The notes under the pieces: model-generated | Told to the model about the DNA's origin: nothing | Database searches by the model: none | What the model saw: only the letters and a program-made list of their open reading frames with translations | Shown: in pieces, positions 18,696 to 27,246 of the stretch | Position numbering within the stretch: position 1 is the first letter of the stretch | Layout: every line of letters starts with the position of its first letter | Origin: Glaciibacter superstes DSM 21135 | GTDB lineage: Bacteria > Actinomycetota > Actinomycetes > Actinomycetales > Microbacteriaceae | Length of the DNA stretch: 64,000 bases | Assembly: GCF_000421145.1 (NCBI RefSeq) | Contig: NZ_ATWH01000006.1 | Span: 1-64,000, forward strand | Reading direction: 5' to 3' | Translations under genes and position numbers: made by a program

Positions 18696-19550
18696 TCACG
18701 CGGTGATGACGTTGGTGCCGAGGAGGGCGAACAGCACTCCACCCAGCGCGATGCGGTAGATCACGAACGGCAGGAAGCTGCGTTTGGAGATGTAGTTCAT
18801 AAAGAATGCGATGACGACGAGGCCGACCAGGAAGGCGACGACGGTGGCAACAAGGGTCTCCACCGGTCCGAAGATCTCCGGAATGCAGTTGGTCGCTCCG
18901 GCTGTGCACGGGTCGGCAACCGACTTGTACACCTGGTAGAAACCACTGCCAAGCACCGCGGGGATGGCCAGGAGGAAGGCGTAGCGGGCAGCGGCACGTC
19001 GTTCGTACCCCAGGAAGAGCCCAGCGGTGATCGACCCACCGGAGCGCGAGACGCCGGGAATCAGGGCCAGTGCCTGTGCGAACCCGAAAATCACGCCGTG
19101 CCCGTATGTGAGGTTCTTGAGCCTGCGCTTCTTCTCTCCGACGTAGTCTGCGATTCCGAGCAGGATGCCGAAGACGATCAACATTGTCGCGGTGATCCAT
19201 AGGTTGCGGAGAGTTGTCTCGATCTGGTCCTGGAACAGCAGGCCGAGGATGACGATCGGCAGGGTGCCGATGATGATGAGCCAGCCCATTCTGGCGTCTG
19301 GGTCGTTCCGCGGCGCTTTGCCGGCCAGTGACTTCGCCCACTGGCCGATGATGCGCGTGATGTCGCGCCAGAAGAAGAGGATGACGGCGAGTTCGGTGCC
19401 GATCTGGGTGATGGCGGTGAAACGTGCGCCAGGGTCGTCTCCGGTGCCGAGGAACTGTCCGACGATGCTGATGTGCGCGCTCGAGGAGACCGGGAGGAAT
19501 TCGGTGAGGCCCTGGACGAGGCCGAGGATGATGGCGTTAAGAAGGTCCAC
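18696..19550 (-). CDS. uppP: undecaprenyl-diphosphatase UppP (BacA)
   Basis: This 284-residue membrane enzyme recycles undecaprenyl diphosphate for peptidoglycan synthesis and confers bacitracin tolerance. Signature blocks are [19 protein letters not shown] near the N-terminus (catalytic Glu in GLTEFLP) and [20 protein letters not shown], with about eight helices. The start is GTG 19550; an AGCACGGGAGCA stretch upstream is a weak ribosome-binding candidate. The gene lies between the M20 peptidase and mshC, the conserved actinobacterial order. Confidence 0.95.
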   Translation of the reverse strand: MDLLNAIILGLVQGLTEFLPVSSSAHISIVGQFLGTGDDPGARFTAITQIGTELAVILFFWRDITRIIGQWAKSLAGKAPRNDPDARMGWLIIIGTLPIVILGLLFQDQIETTLRNLWITATMLIVFGILLGIADYVGEKKRRLKNLTYGHGVIFGFAQALALIPGVSRSGGSITAGLFLGYERRAAARYAFLLAIPAVLGSGFYQVYKSVADPCTAGATNCIPEIFGPVETLVATVVAFLVGLVVIAFFMNYISKRSFLPFVIYRIALGGVLFALLGTNVITA

Positions 19551-19599
19551 GCTGCTGTGTGCTCCCGTGCTGGTTGAGCCTGCGCTGGTCGACGCAGTA

Positions 19600-20925
19600 C
19601 TAGTAATCCGACAGCAGGTCCGTCAGGACCCGCCTGCCAAACACTAATGCGTCAAGCGGAACCCGTTCGTCAACGCCATGGAACATTGCGGGAAAATCCA
19701 GCTCAGGGGGAAGCCTGAGCGGCGCGAACCCGTAGCCGCGGATACCGAGTTTGCTGAGTGCCTTGTTGTCGGTTCCTCCCGACAGAAGATACGGAAGCAC
19801 CGGTGCGCCTGGGTCGTGCCGACCGAGCGTTCCGACGATTGCGTCGATCAGCGGGCCGTCGAACTCGGTCTCCAGCCCGATATCGCGGTGCATGACCACG
19901 ATTTCGATATCGGGGCCGACCAGGTCGGCGACTTCGGCGAGAACGGCATCCTCTTCGCCGGGCAGCGAACGGATATCGATGAGCGCTTCGGCCGTGTCGG
20001 GGATGACGTTGTGCTTGTAGCCGGCTTTCAAGAGGGTCGGATTTGACGTTGTTCGCAGGCTCGCCTGGATGAATCCGGACGCCGTTCCGGTTGCCAGGGC
20101 GAGCTCGTCTGGACCGACCTTCTGCGGGTCGACATCGAGAATGCGGGCGACCTCGGCCAGAAGCTGCGTGGTGGTGTCGGTGAGCCTGATCGGCCACTCG
20201 CGGCGGCCCAGGACGGCGACGGCCTCTGCAAGCCTGGTGACGGCGTTGTCGCGGATGAGGCGCGAGCCGTGGGCTGCGGTGCCGCGGGCGACCAGCTTGA
20301 TCCAAATGAGCGCCTTCTCCCCCGTCTGCAGCAGGTAGGCGCGCTTATCGCCCAGGGTGATGGAGTAACCGCCGACCTCGCTGATGGCCTCTGTCGCGCC
20401 GTCGAACAGCTCTGGGTAGTTGTCGACCAGGTAGTGCGAGCCGAGCACTCCCCCGGCCTCCTCGTCAGCGAAGAACGCGACGACGAGATCGCGCGCGGGT
20501 GCCTGGCCTGCACCGAGGATGTCCTCGAGGGCGGCGAGCATCATCGCGTCCATGTTCTTCATGTCGACGGCGCCGCGCCCCCAGAGAAGACCGTCCTTGA
20601 TGGTGCCGGCGAACGGATCGACGCTCCAGTTCTCAGGGTCAGCAGGGACCACATCGAGGTGCCCGTGCACCACGAGGGCGCCGCGACTGCTGTCGCGCCC
20701 CGGAACGCGCGCGATCACGCTGGTGCGACCGGGTTCTGACTCATAGATGGTGGGAGTGAGTCCGAGACCGGTCAGCCGTGCTGACACGTACTCTGCGGCA
20801 TCCGTTTCACCGTTGGATCGGCCTTCGCCGTAGTTCGTGGTGTCAAAACGGATGAGGTCCCGCGCCAGTTCGGCGGTCAGGTCAAGGTCGTCGGGTGCTG
20901 CGCTTGGCTCGTCGCGAAGTGGCAT
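19600..20925 (-). CDS. M20-family metallopeptidase (DapE/ArgE-like)
   Basis: This 441-residue di-zinc hydrolase has the expected ligands and catalytic residues: [13 protein letters not shown] (His, Asp), GRGAVDMKN (bridging Asp), FFADEEAGG (Glu pair) and the C-terminal MFHGVDERV (His). The central dimerisation domain contains TAAHGSR. M20 members with this order are usually carboxypeptidases or deacetylases; the mycobacterial counterpart in the same position is annotated dapE2 on weak grounds. I chose ATG 20925 because TAGCGT lies seven bases upstream at leaderless spacing. The earlier ATG at 20946 has no supporting signal. Confidence 0.9.
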   Translation of the reverse strand: MPLRDEPSAAPDDLDLTAELARDLIRFDTTNYGEGRSNGETDAAEYVSARLTGLGLTPTIYESEPGRTSVIARVPGRDSSRGALVVHGHLDVVPADPENWSVDPFAGTIKDGLLWGRGAVDMKNMDAMMLAALEDILGAGQAPARDLVVAFFADEEAGGVLGSHYLVDNYPELFDGATEAISEVGGYSITLGDKRAYLLQTGEKALIWIKLVARGTAAHGSRLIRDNAVTRLAEAVAVLGRREWPIRLTDTTTQLLAEVARILDVDPQKVGPDELALATGTASGFIQASLRTTSNPTLLKAGYKHNVIPDTAEALIDIRSLPGEEDAVLAEVADLVGPDIEIVVMHRDIGLETEFDGPLIDAIVGTLGRHDPGAPVLPYLLSGGTDNKALSKLGIRGYGFAPLRLPPELDFPAMFHGVDERVPLDALVFGRRVLTDLLSDY

Positions 20926-20932
20926 GCGGTTC

Positions 20933-20938
20933 ACGCTA
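20933..20938 (-). promoter_or_regulatory. -10 hexamer of a leaderless promoter (M20 peptidase)
   Basis: TAGCGT on the minus strand is seven bases before ATG 20925 and decides that start. Confidence 0.5.
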
Positions 20939-21037
20939 CCGGGCATCTGGAGCAGCGGCCACTCGGGTGAGGACGCGCGGGAATCCGTGCTAAGTTATTA
21001 CCTCGGCAGCAGGTATTTCGGCGGCCAAAAACATCCA

Positions 21038-21122
21038 GTCCGGATGGCGGAAATGGCAGACGCGCTAGCTTGAGGTGCTAGTGCCCGTATAGGGCGTGGG
21101 GGTTCAAGTCCCCCTTCGGACA
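21038..21122 (+). tRNA. tRNA-Leu, anticodon GAG
   Basis: The acceptor stem pairs GTCCGGA with TTCGGAC (one G-T pair), with discriminator A at 21122. The anticodon stem CTAGC/GCTAG holds the loop TTGAGGT, giving anticodon GAG (21072-21074) for CUC/CUU codons. A long variable arm with CCC/GGG stem marks class II, and the T arm is GGGGG-TTCAAGT-CCCCC. The 3' CCA is not encoded. Confidence 0.97.
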
Positions 21123-21145
21123 CACAGTGAGACAACTGCAGACTT

Positions 21146-21159
21146 CCGGCTTCGGCCGG
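21146..21159 (+). repeat. CCGGC-TTCG-GCCGG hairpin after tRNA-Leu
   Basis: A 5-bp GC stem closed by a UUCG tetraloop lies 24 bases downstream of the tRNA. It lacks a T-run, so it may be a processing or stability hairpin rather than a terminator. Confidence 0.5.
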
Positions 21160-21181
21160 CGGGTACTGGTTGAGACAGTGC

Positions 21182-21212
21182 AAATGCCCCGGCCTTCACG
21201 GCCGGGGCATTT
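21182..21212. terminator. bidirectional intrinsic terminator
   Basis: A perfect 13-bp stem (AAATGCCCCGGCC and complement) with loop TTCAC separates tRNA-Leu on the plus strand from the cysteine-synthase-like gene on the minus strand. A/T pairs at the base give short T-runs on both sides. Confidence 0.9.
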
Positions 21213-21220
21213 CTCGCTCT

Positions 21221-22159
21221 TCACTCGCCGACCGCTCGATAGAGTTCGGTCGACAGGTACCGCAGGCCCGAGTCACACATGATGGTGACGATGCGCGCGT
21301 CGGGGCCGAGGCGTTCGGCAACGCGCAGGGCGGCAACGACGTTCGCACCGGAGGAGGTGCCGGCAAACAGTCCTTCCTCCCGCGCGAGGCGGCGGGCCAT
21401 GTCCATCGCCTCGTCCGCCGACACGGTGAGGACGTCGTCGACCTCATCGGGTTCCCACAGCGGCGGAACGAATCCGATCCCGATGCCCTCGATTCGGTTG
21501 GGTCCGCTCGGTCCCCCCGAGAGCACGGCCGATTCGCTGGGCTCCACCGCGAAGATGCGGATCGACGGATCGTGCGAGTGCAGCGCGCGAGCAACCCCGT
21601 GCAAGGAGTGCGCGGTACCGACGGCGTGCACGAAGGCGTCGATCCGTCCGTGGCTCTGCTCCCAGATCTCCTCGCCCATGGGCAAGTAGCCGGTGATCGC
21701 GTCACGGTTGTTCAACTGGTCGCACCACCAGTTTCCGGGGGCCGACGACGCTTCCGCGGCGCGCGCGATCATCGCCTTCACCAGCGACTCCGTGATGGCG
21801 CCGCCGTCACTATGGATGTCTTCGACCGTGGCGCCGAAGGCCAGCATGGTGCGACGCTTCTCCTGGCTGAACGCGTCGGAGAACACGATGTGCAGGTTGA
21901 AGCCCAGCACCGCGCACACGAACGCCAGCGAGATACCTGTCGTGCCGGCCGTGTACTCGACGACGGTCCCACCGGGCTTCAGCAAGCCGTCACGCACAGC
22001 GCCCTCGATCGCGGCGCGCGCCATCCGGTCCTTCATGCTTCCGGTCGGATTTGCCCACTCCAGCTTGGCGAAGACCCGCGCACCGTTGGCGGGAACCACG
22101 GTGCGGAGCTCGACGAGCGGTGTGTCGCCGATACCCGCGAGGGCGCCCGATGAACTCAC
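21221..22159 (-). CDS. cysteine synthase-family PLP enzyme
   Basis: This 312-residue protein is a fold type II PLP enzyme. The PLP lysine lies in NPTGSMKDRMA. The phosphate-side loop reads EYTAGTTGISLA where CysK has SSGNTG, and SSGAN occurs as GTSSGANVV near the C-terminus. It may make cysteine from O-acetyl- or O-phosphoserine, or be a cystathionine beta-synthase relative. The altered substrate loop argues against plain CysK. GTG 22159 is six bases from AGGAGG, a better spacing than the adjacent GTG 22162. Confidence 0.85.
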   Translation of the reverse strand: MSSSGALAGIGDTPLVELRTVVPANGARVFAKLEWANPTGSMKDRMARAAIEGAVRDGLLKPGGTVVEYTAGTTGISLAFVCAVLGFNLHIVFSDAFSQEKRRTMLAFGATVEDIHSDGGAITESLVKAMIARAAEASSAPGNWWCDQLNNRDAITGYLPMGEEIWEQSHGRIDAFVHAVGTAHSLHGVARALHSHDPSIRIFAVEPSESAVLSGGPSGPNRIEGIGIGFVPPLWEPDEVDDVLTVSADEAMDMARRLAREEGLFAGTSSGANVVAALRVAERLGPDARIVTIMCDSGLRYLSTELYRAVGE

Positions 22160-22406
22160 CACACACCTCCTGCCGGTAGGGTCATTGTCGCACTGCGACC
22201 GCGAGCACACAACGGCACGTACGGCCGACGGCTGCGGGCCGACATCCGCCCGCTTCGGTAGTCAGAGCAGTCCACAGATCGCCAGGAGACGTATCCATTC
22301 GCCGCCGGTATTCGACGCGGCGGTCTCTACCTTGCACGGACGGCTTCACGGGCGGGTCATTTCTCGTCAAGTCCTTTCTCGCGAAGACGTTTCTCGATCA
22401 GAACCC

Positions 22407-23090
22407 TCAAGCCTTATGCGCGCAGTGATTCCTGGCCAGGAGAAACACGCTGCCGACGAGCAGGAGAAGGACGCCTGCCGCAATTGACCGGGTGAGTCCA
22501 GACTGGTCAGGGCCGGTCTCCGCAAGCGACTCGGCCGCGCCAGGGGACGGCGACGGGTCGGCCTCTTCGGCCGTCCCGACCGCTGGGGGTTCAGCGGGGC
22601 TCGGTGCCGGAATTGCCGTAACGGGCGGGGCGCCGAGGGAGTCCCCGCTGGTGATCGTCGCTGTCGCCCAGACTCCGTTTGGTTCGCATCGCGCTTGAAT
22701 CTCGATTTGATAGCCGGGAGGCGGTGTGGACTCAGCGAGCCACGAAGCGATGGGCTCGAGCGGCAACACAACCAACCCGCCCTCTGGAACAGGGACATCT
22801 GGTACAAGCGATATCGGAATGACTTCAGTTGGAGGCCCGCCGACAGTGAGTGCGTACTGCATGGTGTAGCTGACCGTCACAGCGCCACCTTCAGCACACC
22901 CGGACACCGACATCGAGCCGGGCGTGCCAGACGACAAGTTCTCCGTGGTCAGACCCGGCGGCACTTCTATGGCAGCGACGGGACCGCTGGCGAGTTCCTC
23001 AGCAGAGACATATGTCGTTCCGGTGCCAACGATGAGCGCCGTAGCGAGGAGAGTCGTGCCGGCCATCACGGATAGAAGTGTGCGTTTAAT
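22407..23090 (-). CDS. cell-wall-anchored protein with LAETG sorting signal
   Basis: This secreted protein (up to 227 residues) has a signal peptide, an extracellular region with two Cys (VSGCAEGG and IQARCEPNG, possibly a disulfide), a Pro/Ser/Glu-rich spacer, then SLAETGPDQSG, a membrane helix (AAGVLLLLVGSVFLLA) and a short tail RNHCAHKA. LAXTG is the motif of class E sortases in high-GC Gram-positives. The start is unclear: GTG 23069 has no SD and removes the basic n-region, while ATT 23090 gives the ideal signal start (then KRTLLSVMAG) four bases after AGGGGA. No sortase gene is in the window. Function unknown. Confidence 0.75.
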   Translation of the reverse strand: MKRTLLSVMAGTTLLATALIVGTGTTYVSAEELASGPVAAIEVPPGLTTENLSSGTPGSMSVSGCAEGGAVTVSYTMQYALTVGGPPTEVIPISLVPDVPVPEGGLVVLPLEPIASWLAESTPPPGYQIEIQARCEPNGVWATATITSGDSLGAPPVTAIPAPSPAEPPAVGTAEEADPSPSPGAAESLAETGPDQSGLTRSIAAGVLLLLVGSVFLLARNHCAHKA

Positions 23091-23186
23091 CGTGTCCCCT
23101 TGTGTCGGCTATCAGTACCGCATGGTCCGAGGTCGCACGACAGACCCAGTGCAGGGGTGAGAGGCCATGGTCACTGGTGCCATCGG

Positions 23187-23942
23187 TCACTGTTGCGATG
23201 CCTGTTCTGCGCCGCGGACAGCTTCGTCCACGTCAGATTCGTCCAAATCAGCACGCCGGTATTCCTCCCCGTTCGGCATCCGAACGTTGAACCCGGCGAA
23301 CGCCTCGATCTGAAGCGTGCCGTCGCGAAGCACGTAATCAAGACTGTGTCCGCCCGTCTCCCTGTCATCGTCGATGAAGTGCAGGTGATAACCGGCCACG
23401 GTGATGCCCTGGAAGAATTCCGGTGCTTTGAACCCGAGCAGCGTGCCCCGGGTGTCCGAGATCACGTTCTCATGCTGTGACTTCACGGCTTCTGACAGTG
23501 GGCGATAGGGCTTCGACTGCCGAGTTGCCTCTCGCACGTTCACCGAGTCGAAAGTGCCGTCGATCCGGATGCCATAGAAGTAGTTCTCGCTTGGCACTAT
23601 CGTCTCGATCGCTGCCTCGATGCCACCACGATTGAGTGGGCCGTCGAGCTCCTGGCTGAACGTGGGATTGAAATGCACCACTTCGGCGAACGGCAACAGG
23701 TCGGTTGGTGCCAGGCGAGTCACGGTTCCGTCTCCCCTGCAGAGGTGGAAACCGCCATCGACCACAATCAGCTCACCATCGAGCGATTCGGCGCAGCCAA
23801 CCCCGAATCCGCCGGCAGACGCGACTTGCCGCACGGGAAAGGCTCCGTCATACAGCCCGACGAGCAGAGCGTCGATCAGAGAGAACTGGTGCACGGACTT
23901 CGACGAGGAGGGGGTGAGGTTCACAGGATGACCATAGGGCAT
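23187..23942 (-). CDS. alpha-acetolactate decarboxylase
   Basis: This 251-residue protein converts acetolactate to acetoin. The zinc and catalytic features of the BudA/AlsD family are visible: AGYHLHFIDDDRETGGHSLDY contains the H-x-H pair and third His, upstream EVVHFNPTF fits the family, and IRIDGTFDSVNVREATRQ is the conserved central block. Length is usual for the family. No acetolactate synthase or butanediol dehydrogenase lies nearby, so it is a single-gene locus here. The start ATG 23942 has GGGGCCG just upstream; an in-frame GTG 18 bases downstream is possible. Confidence 0.92.
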   Translation of the reverse strand: MPYGHPVNLTPSSSKSVHQFSLIDALLVGLYDGAFPVRQVASAGGFGVGCAESLDGELIVVDGGFHLCRGDGTVTRLAPTDLLPFAEVVHFNPTFSQELDGPLNRGGIEAAIETIVPSENYFYGIRIDGTFDSVNVREATRQSKPYRPLSEAVKSQHENVISDTRGTLLGFKAPEFFQGITVAGYHLHFIDDDRETGGHSLDYVLRDGTLQIEAFAGFNVRMPNGEEYRRADLDESDVDEAVRGAEQASQQ

Positions 23943-23967
23943 CGGCCCCGCGTTCCGTACCGCAGGA

Positions 23968-24621
23968 TCACAGATGAAGCTCTGGCCGTGTGTTCGCCAA
24001 CTCCCCCGTCATGAATCGGATCGCCGAGAGAGCGACGTCTGGTTCGTCCTCTGGCGGTTTTTCCAGTGTCATCTTGGCGCGCCGAGCGAAGGCCGCCCAG
24101 GCACCGTCGCCTGCCCGGAGGGCGCGCAGAGGGGAAAGCAGGGCTGCACGGCGGAGCCAGGCGTCGTCGCTCATAGCCCAACGATCGAGTATGACGTTGG
24201 CACGCACCTGGCTGACGCTGTCGAGCAGTTCAAGCACGGGGCCGATGACATCGATCGCGAGTGGATCAACAAGCGCACGAATGCCCCCGGTTCGCGCAAA
24301 TCCTTCGATTCGGGTGAGGTCTGTGACCTCCAGAAGCTGGAGATTCGATTGCAGGAGGACAACAGCAGCCAGCCGGCGTTCGAACACGGGACGTGACCAG
24401 AGCTCGGAACTGAGTGCCGTGACCTCATCGTGCGACAAACCGGGGTAACGACGCGACACGTCACGAATGGTTCCGCGCACAGCTCCGACGGAAGCTCCGT
24501 AGAATCGCAGATCGCTCGCAAGTCTCGCCTTGTCAGCCGTAGCACGTTCCCACGTGCCTTCACGCTGCAGGGCGGCATCCACAAAATCGCTGGCGTCGCT
24601 CACCTGTTCATTTTCTTGCAC
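23968..24621 (-). CDS. AlkD-like DNA alkylation repair (HEAT-repeat) protein
   Basis: This 217-residue all-helical protein resembles AlkD-type DNA glycosylases. Supporting blocks are LSSELWSRPVFERRLAAVVLL, the central TRIEGFARTGGIRALVDPL and LDRWAMSDDAWLRRAALLS, equivalent to the W-x3-SE-x-LWLRR block of AlkD. These enzymes remove bulky cationic alkylated bases without base flipping. The start is a GTG at 24621 without a clear SD; GTG 24603 is an alternative. It is next to acetolactate decarboxylase on the same strand but probably not functionally linked. Confidence 0.78.
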   Translation of the reverse strand: MQENEQVSDASDFVDAALQREGTWERATADKARLASDLRFYGASVGAVRGTIRDVSRRYPGLSHDEVTALSSELWSRPVFERRLAAVVLLQSNLQLLEVTDLTRIEGFARTGGIRALVDPLAIDVIGPVLELLDSVSQVRANVILDRWAMSDDAWLRRAALLSPLRALRAGDGAWAAFARRAKMTLEKPPEDEPDVALSAIRFMTGELANTRPELHL

Positions 24622-24708
24622 GTCACTGAGATTCGATCTGAACGGAAATGTCGCAAGGACGGAGCGTCCGCAGATTCAGCGGTGAACCGTGAGCTGTGGT
24701 CTTCAGCC

Positions 24709-24735
24709 CGTCAACCATTTCACGTCAACCATTTC
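24709..24735. repeat. 13-bp direct repeat across a stop codon
   Basis: CGTCAACCATTTC occurs at 24709-24721 and 24723-24735. The repeat unit of 14 bp covers the last codons and stop of the GNAT gene. Confidence 0.85.
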
Positions 24736-25130
24736 GAGCGCACGGACACGTCGGCATCCTCGTAACCGAGGTGGTTGTAGAAGCCGAACGCAGCCGCGTT
24801 GCCGGAGCGAACCATGAGCTGCACCTTCACCGCGCCGTTTTCGCGCAGCCAGCCTTCGGCGGCAGCCATCATCCGTCGCCCCAAACCGGTTCCGCGCTGA
24901 CCCTTATCAACTGCGAGGTAGTACACCCAGCCGCGATGGCCGTCGTGGCCGACCATGGCTGTGGCCAAAAGTTGCTCCTCATGGAAGGCACCGAGCACCG
25001 TCGACGTCTCGCCGTCAAGAGCACGCTGCAGGTCGTCTTTGGCAGAGTTCCAGGGCCTGGTCAGCCCCGACTGGTGCCAGAGCACAGCGGCCGCGTTGCT
25101 GTCTTCAGAGGTCAGGTCGCGGATCTGCAT
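24720..25130 (-). CDS. GNAT-family acetyltransferase (YpeA-like)
   Basis: This 136-residue protein has the GNAT fold with the acetyl-CoA loop VDKGQRGTGLGRRMMAAAE (Q/R-x-x-G-x-G/A), the preceding strand WVYYLAV and the C-terminal AAAFGFYNHLGYE typical of YpeA-type acetyltransferases. The substrate is unknown. The gene starts three bases after the 2'-5' RNA ligase-like stop and is probably co-transcribed with it. A 14-bp tandem duplication extends over its stop codon. Confidence 0.9.
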   Translation of the reverse strand: MQIRDLTSEDSNAAAVLWHQSGLTRPWNSAKDDLQRALDGETSTVLGAFHEEQLLATAMVGHDGHRGWVYYLAVDKGQRGTGLGRRMMAAAEGWLRENGAVKVQLMVRSGNAAAFGFYNHLGYEDADVSVRSKWLT

Positions 25131-25133
25131 GCC

Positions 25134-25616
25134 TCAAGCTTGCCCCAAAGCGAAGGTGGCGAGCACCGAGCGCCCGGCGGAGTCCGAACGCGGCGCCATG
25201 TCGACAAGCGCGATCTGGCGCAGCAGCAGGGTGTCGCCCTCGTGCACGCGGCGATTCTGCTTCATCGTGACGTGCGCCCTGAATCCGCGGCCGGTGAAAG
25301 TCGGCTCCTCCGGCGACGCCGCGAGTGGTCGAAGGGCGTCGACGAGCCTCCGGTGGAGTCCAGACAACTCCTCGTTCGCAGTGACGACGGTCACCGGCAC
25401 ATCATCTCCCCGCCCGAACATCTCGTCTTCACCGGCAATCGCCGTCAGGGCAGTCAGTGACGACGCGGCGCTCGTGATGGCGGCGGCGACGTCGACCGGC
25501 GTGAAATCCGTCTTGAATGGCGGCACGACGGTGACGTGCAGCGGCCAGTCAGGCACCGCGAAGCTGTCTCCGGTACGGAGCGGTTCCAGCGGGAGGACAA
25601 CGACCAGTCGCGGCAT
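25134..25616 (-). CDS. 2'-5' RNA ligase/phosphodiesterase-like protein
   Basis: This 160-residue protein shows two H-x-T motifs at the expected distance: LHVTVVPPF near residue 27 and RAHVTMKQN near residue 115. These are the catalytic histidines of the 2H phosphoesterase superfamily (LigT/ThpR). Members act on 2',5'-linked or cyclic phosphates in RNA or nucleotides. Start ATG 25616 has TAAAAT six bases upstream, pointing to a leaderless transcript. It forms a two-gene unit with the acetyltransferase. Confidence 0.85.
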   Translation of the reverse strand: MPRLVVVLPLEPLRTGDSFAVPDWPLHVTVVPPFKTDFTPVDVAAAITSAASSLTALTAIAGEDEMFGRGDDVPVTVVTANEELSGLHRRLVDALRPLAASPEEPTFTGRGFRAHVTMKQNRRVHEGDTLLLRQIALVDMAPRSDSAGRSVLATFALGQA

Positions 25617-25622
25617 CCGTCG

Positions 25623-25628
25623 ATTTTA
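25623..25628 (-). promoter_or_regulatory. -10 hexamer of a leaderless promoter (2H phosphoesterase)
   Basis: TAAAAT on the minus strand is six bases before ATG 25616. Confidence 0.5.
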
Positions 25629-25674
25629 CGGTGATCGCTGCAGGACGTCCGGATCGACCGCTGGCAGCCCAGGT

Positions 25675-26046
25675 TCAACCGGCGGAAGGCGGGGCGTCCA
25701 CGATGCCGATGAACCGGCTGCCGATGCCGTCCAGTTCTTTCCTGACGAGACCCTCAACGGGTTCTGGCAGTTCGTCGTATCCATGGTGATTACAGCTCAG
25801 GTAGGTGAAGGGCGGCCACCACTTCTTCGGGCGCGCAGCCTCGGTGAACCCGCAGATGGAGCATGTCAGCTGAACCCAGACGGGCTTCTTCCCTGTGCGG
25901 TTCGCACGCGACTGCACCAGCCATTCAGGCGGGTTCGACTCGATCTCGGCCAGATCCTCTTCGCTGAGCCGGGACGGAATACTGTGGCGCTGGGCCATTT
26001 CAAGCGGAATGTCCAGGCGAAGCGCGGCTTCTCGTCTCGTTATCAT
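25675..26046 (-). CDS. hypothetical protein with paired Cys/His motif
   Basis: I do not recognise this 123-residue protein. The N-terminal part (MITRREAALRLDIPLEMAQR) looks like a small helical domain. The middle contains LTCSICGFTEAARPKKWW and YLSCNHHGYDELP, a CxxC plus CxHH arrangement that could bind one zinc ion. The Lys/Trp-rich stretch between them may contact nucleic acid. TATCGT lies eight bases before ATG 26046, giving a possible leaderless start. Longer in-frame sequence upstream overlaps the divergent HAD gene. The neighbours give no functional clue. Confidence 0.72.
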   Translation of the reverse strand: MITRREAALRLDIPLEMAQRHSIPSRLSEEDLAEIESNPPEWLVQSRANRTGKKPVWVQLTCSICGFTEAARPKKWWPPFTYLSCNHHGYDELPEPVEGLVRKELDGIGSRFIGIVDAPPSAG

Positions 26047-26095
26047 CCGGAACAACGATACGCGGAAGAAATCGCACGCGTGAAAGAATGAACGG

Positions 26096-26974
26096 ATGCC
26101 TACTTCGACTTCTCCACTCGGCCTGCTTCTCGACGTCGATGGGCCGATCGCGAGCCCGGTGACCCGCACGATTGCCACGCCGAGCATCGTGAGCGATCTC
26201 GTGTTGCTGGCTGCAGCTGGAGTTCCCATCGCGTTCATCACTGGACGGAGCGCGGCTTTCATCCGGGATGAAGTTGTCGCGGCGCTGCTGAAAGCCGGCC
26301 TGCCGTCGGGCGGGCGCCTCTACGGTGTGTGTGAGAAGGGTGCCGTGTGGTTCCCGATCACGCAAGCCGGCATGGGTGACGTGGTCGTCGATGATTCGGT
26401 GGCCCTTCCGACGGAGCTCGTCGACGACATTCGCACCCTGGTCGCCGAGAATTTCGCCGACACGATGTTCTTCGACGAGAGCAAGCAGGCGATGATCTCC
26501 GTCGAGCAGCGAACGGATGTCGACCATGCGTCGTACGCGGCCGCGCAGCCGGCCTTCAACGACGCCGCGTTCGCAGTCATGGTGAAGCACGGGCTGGGGG
26601 TTCGGCACGGCGACCGGAAGGTGCCAGACACAGACGGGAGAATCCCGTTCCGACTCGATCCGACGATCATCTCGACGGACATCGAGTCGGTCACCCTGGA
26701 CAAGGACCATGGTGCCGAGCGAGCCCTGGCCTTCTTCGCCGAGTCCGGACCGCTTCCGACCGTGTGGCGTTCCGTCGGAGATTCGCGCAGCGACTACCTG
26801 ATGGCTGATCACCTGCATGCGGCCGGATACGACGTGGCACACGTTGACGTGCGCCCGTCGGACGGTGTGCTGGAGCGACCGTACCCGGTGATCGTGATGG
26901 GCGAGGAGATCCACGACGAAGCGGGAGCGAGCTTTCTCGACTACTGGGTGGAGAAGCTCGGATTACGCTCTTAA
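26096..26974 (+). CDS. HAD-like phosphatase
   Basis: This 292-residue protein has a HAD-type N-terminal motif LLDVDGPIASPVT (nucleophile and acid/base Asp), then IAFITGRSAAFIRDEV as motif II. A large inserted cap domain follows, and VWRSVGDSRSDYLMADHL is motif IV. This layout resembles the Cof or trehalose-phosphatase-like C2-capped subfamily. The second motif residue is Pro (DVDGP rather than DxDGT), which is tolerated in some members. The start ATG 26096 has GAAAG about ten bases upstream. The gene is flanked downstream by a 272-bp gap in which I see nothing. Confidence 0.85.
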   Translation: MPTSTSPLGLLLDVDGPIASPVTRTIATPSIVSDLVLLAAAGVPIAFITGRSAAFIRDEVVAALLKAGLPSGGRLYGVCEKGAVWFPITQAGMGDVVVDDSVALPTELVDDIRTLVAENFADTMFFDESKQAMISVEQRTDVDHASYAAAQPAFNDAAFAVMVKHGLGVRHGDRKVPDTDGRIPFRLDPTIISTDIESVTLDKDHGAERALAFFAESGPLPTVWRSVGDSRSDYLMADHLHAAGYDVAHVDVRPSDGVLERPYPVIVMGEEIHDEAGASFLDYWVEKLGLRS

Positions 26975-27246
26975 CCGGTCTCGGCCGCTCGCATGCGGTC
27001 GATTGGTCGGACCCTGTCCTGATTGCAGCAGGCTCATAAAACCCGGTCCTGGCTTTCGGTCTCCCCCCACAGGCACGGCTTTATTGCATTGTCCACAGGT
27101 GCTGGTCAGTTGTGGTATCGACCCGGCCGAAGAAAGAGCTACCAGAGGAGCCACTCTTCTAAACCTCGAGGCGCTTCCGAACATGTCATCACCTGGGGGC
27201 ACCCACCGACCGACTGCATCGGGGACGGTCGATCTACCCCGCATAA

